Assembly (NCBI GenBank): GCA_021397835.1
Contig: JAJFZO010000229.1
Location: forward strand, 7,627,872-7,691,871
Reading direction: 5' to 3'
Origin: Moringa oleifera
Taxonomy: Eukaryota; Streptophyta; Magnoliopsida; Brassicales; Moringaceae
DNA length: 64,000 bases
The notes beneath the pieces are model-generated. The model did not search any database, had not been told where the DNA came from, and saw only the letters and a program-made list of their open reading frames with translations. A program made the position numbers and the translations under genes. Positions 61,588 through 64,000 of this stretch are shown here, piece after piece. Numbering within the stretch: position 1 is the first letter of the stretch; every line of letters begins with the position of its first letter.

Positions 61588-62496
61588 CAGTCGAGGGGCA
61601 GGGACGTGGGGGCTGGCTCGCGATGGGCGCCCGCGGCCTGCCTGGCGCGCCCACCGCTGCCGCACGCTGGGCGGGCAGCCCATGCCGTGCCTGCTGGGGG
61701 CTGCCTGGCGAGCCACCCGCGCCCAGTCTCCGTGCGACGCGGCCCCCCTGGCTCGCACGCTGGGCAGTCAGTCGAGGGACAGGGACGTGGGGGCTGGCTC
61801 GCGATGGGCGCCCGCGGCCTGCCTGGCGCGCCCACCGCTGCCGCACGCTGGGCGGGCAGCCCATGCCGTGCCTGCTGGGGGCTGCCTGTGCGAGCCACCC
61901 GCGCCCAGTCTCCGTGCGACGCGGCCCCCCTGGCTCGCACGCTGGGCAGTCAGTCGAGGGACAGGGACGTGGGGGCTGGCTCGCGATGGGCGCCCGCGGC
62001 CTGCCTGGCGCGCCCACCGCTGCCGCACGCTGGGCGGGCAGCCCATGTCATGCCTGCTGGGGGCTGCCTGGGCGAGCCACCCGCGCCCAGGCTCCGTGCG
62101 ACGCGGCCCCCCTGGCTCGCACGCTGGGCAGTCAGTCGAGGGACCGGGACGTGGGGGCTGGCCCGCGATGGGCGCCCGCGGCCTGCCTGGCGCGCCCACT
62201 GCTGCCGCACGCTGGGCGGGCAGCCCATGCCGTGCCTGCTGGGGGCTGCCTGGGCGAGCCACCCGCGCCCAGGCTGCGTGCGACGCGGCGCCCCCTGGCT
62301 CGCCCGCTGGGCAGTCAGTCGAGGGACAGGGACGAGGGGCTGGCACGCGATGGGCGCCCGCGGCCTGGCTGGCGCGCCCACCGCTGCCGCACGCTGGGCG
62401 GGCAGCCCATGCCGTGCCTGCTGGGGGCTGCCTGGGCGAGCCACCCGCGCCCATGCTCCGTGCGACGCGGCCCCCCTGGCTCGCACGCTGGGCAGT
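61588..62496. repeat. 182-bp GC-rich repeat array, 5 copies, unit 5
   Basis: 909 bp: five repeats, the first one base short near 61706 (TGCCTGGCGAGCC). CATGTCATGCC is in the third repeat, not the second. The fourth and fifth carry many private changes (CCCGCGATGG, CACTGCTGCC, GCTCGCCCGCTGG, GGACGAGGGGCTGG). Because 909 is divisible by three, the frame starting at 61184 runs through for 509 codons in this unit only. Confidence 0.94.
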
Positions 62497-62662
62497 CAAC
62501 ATTTCGACCCAAAAAAACACAATTTCTCTAAGATATCGAAGATTTTCGTTCTTCAGACACACTTTTGAAAATTTTGAGGTAGACATGTCGATTCTTAATC
62601 ATTCAAAAAATCGATTTCAACTTCACAAAACAAAATGTCATAATGATCATTTTCGACACGTA

Positions 62663-62668
62663 AATAAA
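62663..62668 (+). terminator. AATAAA polyadenylation-type motif, unit 6
   Basis: Last copy of the motif in the window. The 509-codon read-through frame of unit 5 passes over it. Confidence 0.22.
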
Positions 62669-62759
62669 GATTTGATGAATTCTCATTCATGTCAAATCTT
62701 TGACATTGTATAAGTAATATTTGTTTGTGACCATAACTCAAAAGTTGAAATATAGGTGA

Positions 62760-62817
62760 TGGTGCAAGTGGTGTTTTTTAGTTAAAAGGTTTAGTCCCTT
62801 GTCAAGGGTTCGATTCC
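62760..62817 (+). promoter_or_regulatory. Pol III A-box/B-box pair, unit 6
   Basis: A box 62760-62771 and B box 62807-62817, unchanged. Confidence 0.4.
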
Positions 62818-63452
62818 AAGCTCTTGACTCTTAAATACTAATTATATTGGCATTTAAAACAACCAAGTTATTAGGCACAATAATCAAAAATCCTTAAAAG
62901 GTTTCATTACAAATAATAGAATATTCTTTTGTTATCTTTTGTCAAAAGACATTGTTTTTTTTTCTATAAGAATATATAGCTTCCTTGTAATAGGAATATT
63001 TAATTTTCATAATTATTAAGCCTTTGAAAATCTCTCATGGTCCTTGATTTATCACACACCTTGCACCTAGCACATTGAAACCATTGTCATTCATTAAGCC
63101 CATTTCAGACCTAAGACCAAGACCACTCCTACTTGGGTGACCTATGCATAGGCCTGAAATTCCAAGAAGCCCATTTTCACTTAGGCCTATTTTATACCTA
63201 CGCTATCCATTTGTGCTTGGGCTTCACCTAGGTCCAATACCACTATGTCTAGGTCTAGGCTCACTTGTACCTAGGCCCACTTATACCTAAAGCCTTAGCC
63301 CACTTATCCGCAAGTCTAGGCTCACTTATAATTCGGCCTCGACCTAATTTTAACCAGGCCTTGGCCCATGCACCTTGGCCCAGGCCCACAAAACCCAGCC
63401 TAGGGCCATAAACCTCAGCCCAGGCCTACTCACACCACATAGGCCCTAGCCC

Positions 63453-63540
63453 ACTCACAACTAAGGGCAGGCCCACTCACAACTAAGGGCAGGCCCACTC
63501 ACAACTAAGGGCAGGCCCACTCACAACTAAGGGCAGGCCC
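63453..63540. repeat. 22-bp tandem repeat, 4 copies, unit 6
   Basis: Four perfect copies. Confidence 0.9.
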
Positions 63541-63713
63541 AATCAATCCTTGGGCCAAGCCCATTCAAACCCAATCCTCAGCCCATTCACACACCTAGGC
63601 CTTACCCCTGTCACACTCTACCTTAGCCCATTCACACCTTGGCCCAGGCCCATTGACACCAAAGGCCTTAACCGGCCCATGCCCACTCAGGCACTCACAC
63701 CCCTGGCCCAGGA

Positions 63714-64000
63714 CCACTCGCTTAGCTGTCCCAGGCCCACTCACTTAGCTGGCCCAAGCCCACTCGCACACCTGGGCCCAAGCCCACTCGCACCCCTGGG
63801 CCCAGACCCACTCGCACCCCTGGGCCAAGACCCACTCGCACCCCTGGGCCCAGACCCACTCGCACCCCTGGGCCAAGACCCACTCGCACTGCTAGGCCCA
63901 GACCCACTCGCACCCCTGGGCCCAGCCCTACTCTCTCCTTAGGCCCAGACCCATCCGCACCACTGGGCCCAGCCCATTTGGACAGCTGGGCCCAAACCCA
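63714..64000. repeat. 24-bp GGCCCA minisatellite, unit 6 (partial)
   Basis: The left part has the long arrangement of units 1, 3 and 4 (130-codon read-through frame). It runs off the window. Confidence 0.9.

Larger units (their letters stand above)
58621..62496. repeat. Composite unit 5 (3876 bp, type A, expanded)
   Basis: The longest unit, with one extra 182-bp repeat and a longer minisatellite. ATCATAAAAATCC near 59008 and GCCTGGCTGG in the last repeat are type A. It has the most private changes of any unit, for example GTCCCTGATTT near 59167, ACCCTGACGCGGGACC near 59827, ATCAAAAAAAGCCCG near 61169 and CTTGCCGACG near 61446. Confidence 0.96.
44044..64000. repeat. Tandem array of a composite 3.65-kb satellite unit (five full units and one partial)
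   Basis: The word CAACATTTCGACCC starts at 44044, 47698, 51315, 54968, 58621 and 62497, giving units of 3654, 3617, 3653, 3653 and 3876 bp and a partial sixth. Order within a unit (unit 1): AT-rich segment 44044-44640; decayed GGCCCA tract 44641-45262 with a 22-bp repeat; 24-bp minisatellite 45263-46102; decayed tract 46103-46445; TATA box 46446; AT-rich leader to about 46690; GC-rich leader 46691-46969; 182-bp repeats 46970-47697. Outside the minisatellites the units are nearly identical. The unit shares nothing with the first satellite. It is not a recognised rDNA spacer or transposon. No TG...CA termini, primer-binding site or target-site duplication was seen. Confidence 0.97.
62497..64000. 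repeat. Composite unit 6 (first 1504 bp, type B), cut by the window edge
   Basis: ATCAAAAATCC near 62884 makes it type B, continuing the alternation. It ends inside the minisatellite, so the array extends beyond the window. Confidence 0.95.

Noticed and set aside
44044..64000. rDNA intergenic spacer
   Set aside because: The nested repeats and TATA box are spacer-like, but no 18S, 5.8S or 25S sequence interrupts about 20 kb of array, and the TATA word lacks the G-run of plant Pol I starts.

Overview
This window looks like plant nuclear heterochromatin, with no convincing protein-coding, rRNA or tRNA gene. The plant assignment rests on many degenerate blocks of the Arabidopsis-type telomere heptamer CCCTAAA, including two places with two perfect heptamers in tandem (33973-33988 and 37224-37237). 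It is supported by SINE-like Pol III boxes and dense GGCCCA/TGGGCC motifs. The species and the repeat families were not recognised. Everything here is read by eye, so identities are described qualitatively.

Region 1 (1-43582) is one AT-rich satellite family. Its monomers begin at a recurring anchor, GATAACTCAACTATTTA, and each ends in a telomere-like tract always written C-rich on the + strand. Between 3334 and 33684 six monomers (about 868, 1504, 999, 770, 326 and 1516 bp) form a higher-order repeat (HOR) of about 5985 bp, present in five near-identical copies plus a 428-bp piece. The flanks (1-3333 and 33685-43582) hold diverged monomers, often in the same order. They retain about 457 bp and 335 bp that the amplified HOR has lost.

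A 461-bp single-copy segment (43583-44043) joins the two regions. It ends in a GC-rich hairpin that overlaps the first base of the second array.

Region 2 (44044-64000 and beyond) is a tandem array of an unrelated composite unit of about 3.65 kb: five full units (3654, 3617, 3653, 3653 and 3876 bp) and a sixth cut by the window edge. In order, each unit carries an AT-rich segment with an AATAAA motif and a Pol III A-box/B-box pair, a C-rich tract of GGCCCA minisatellites (22-bp, 24-bp and 71-bp periods), a TATATAAAT box with an AT-rich leader, and a very GC-rich array of 182-bp repeats (four, or five in unit 5).

The units alternate A-B-A-B-A-B at a 2-bp indel and in their 182-bp repeats, so the true period is probably a dimer of about 7.3 kb. 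The middle of the unit breaks this pattern, which points to conversion or unequal exchange inside the minisatellite. Many long open frames in region 2 are by-products of stop-poor GC-rich repeats whose lengths are not multiples of three.
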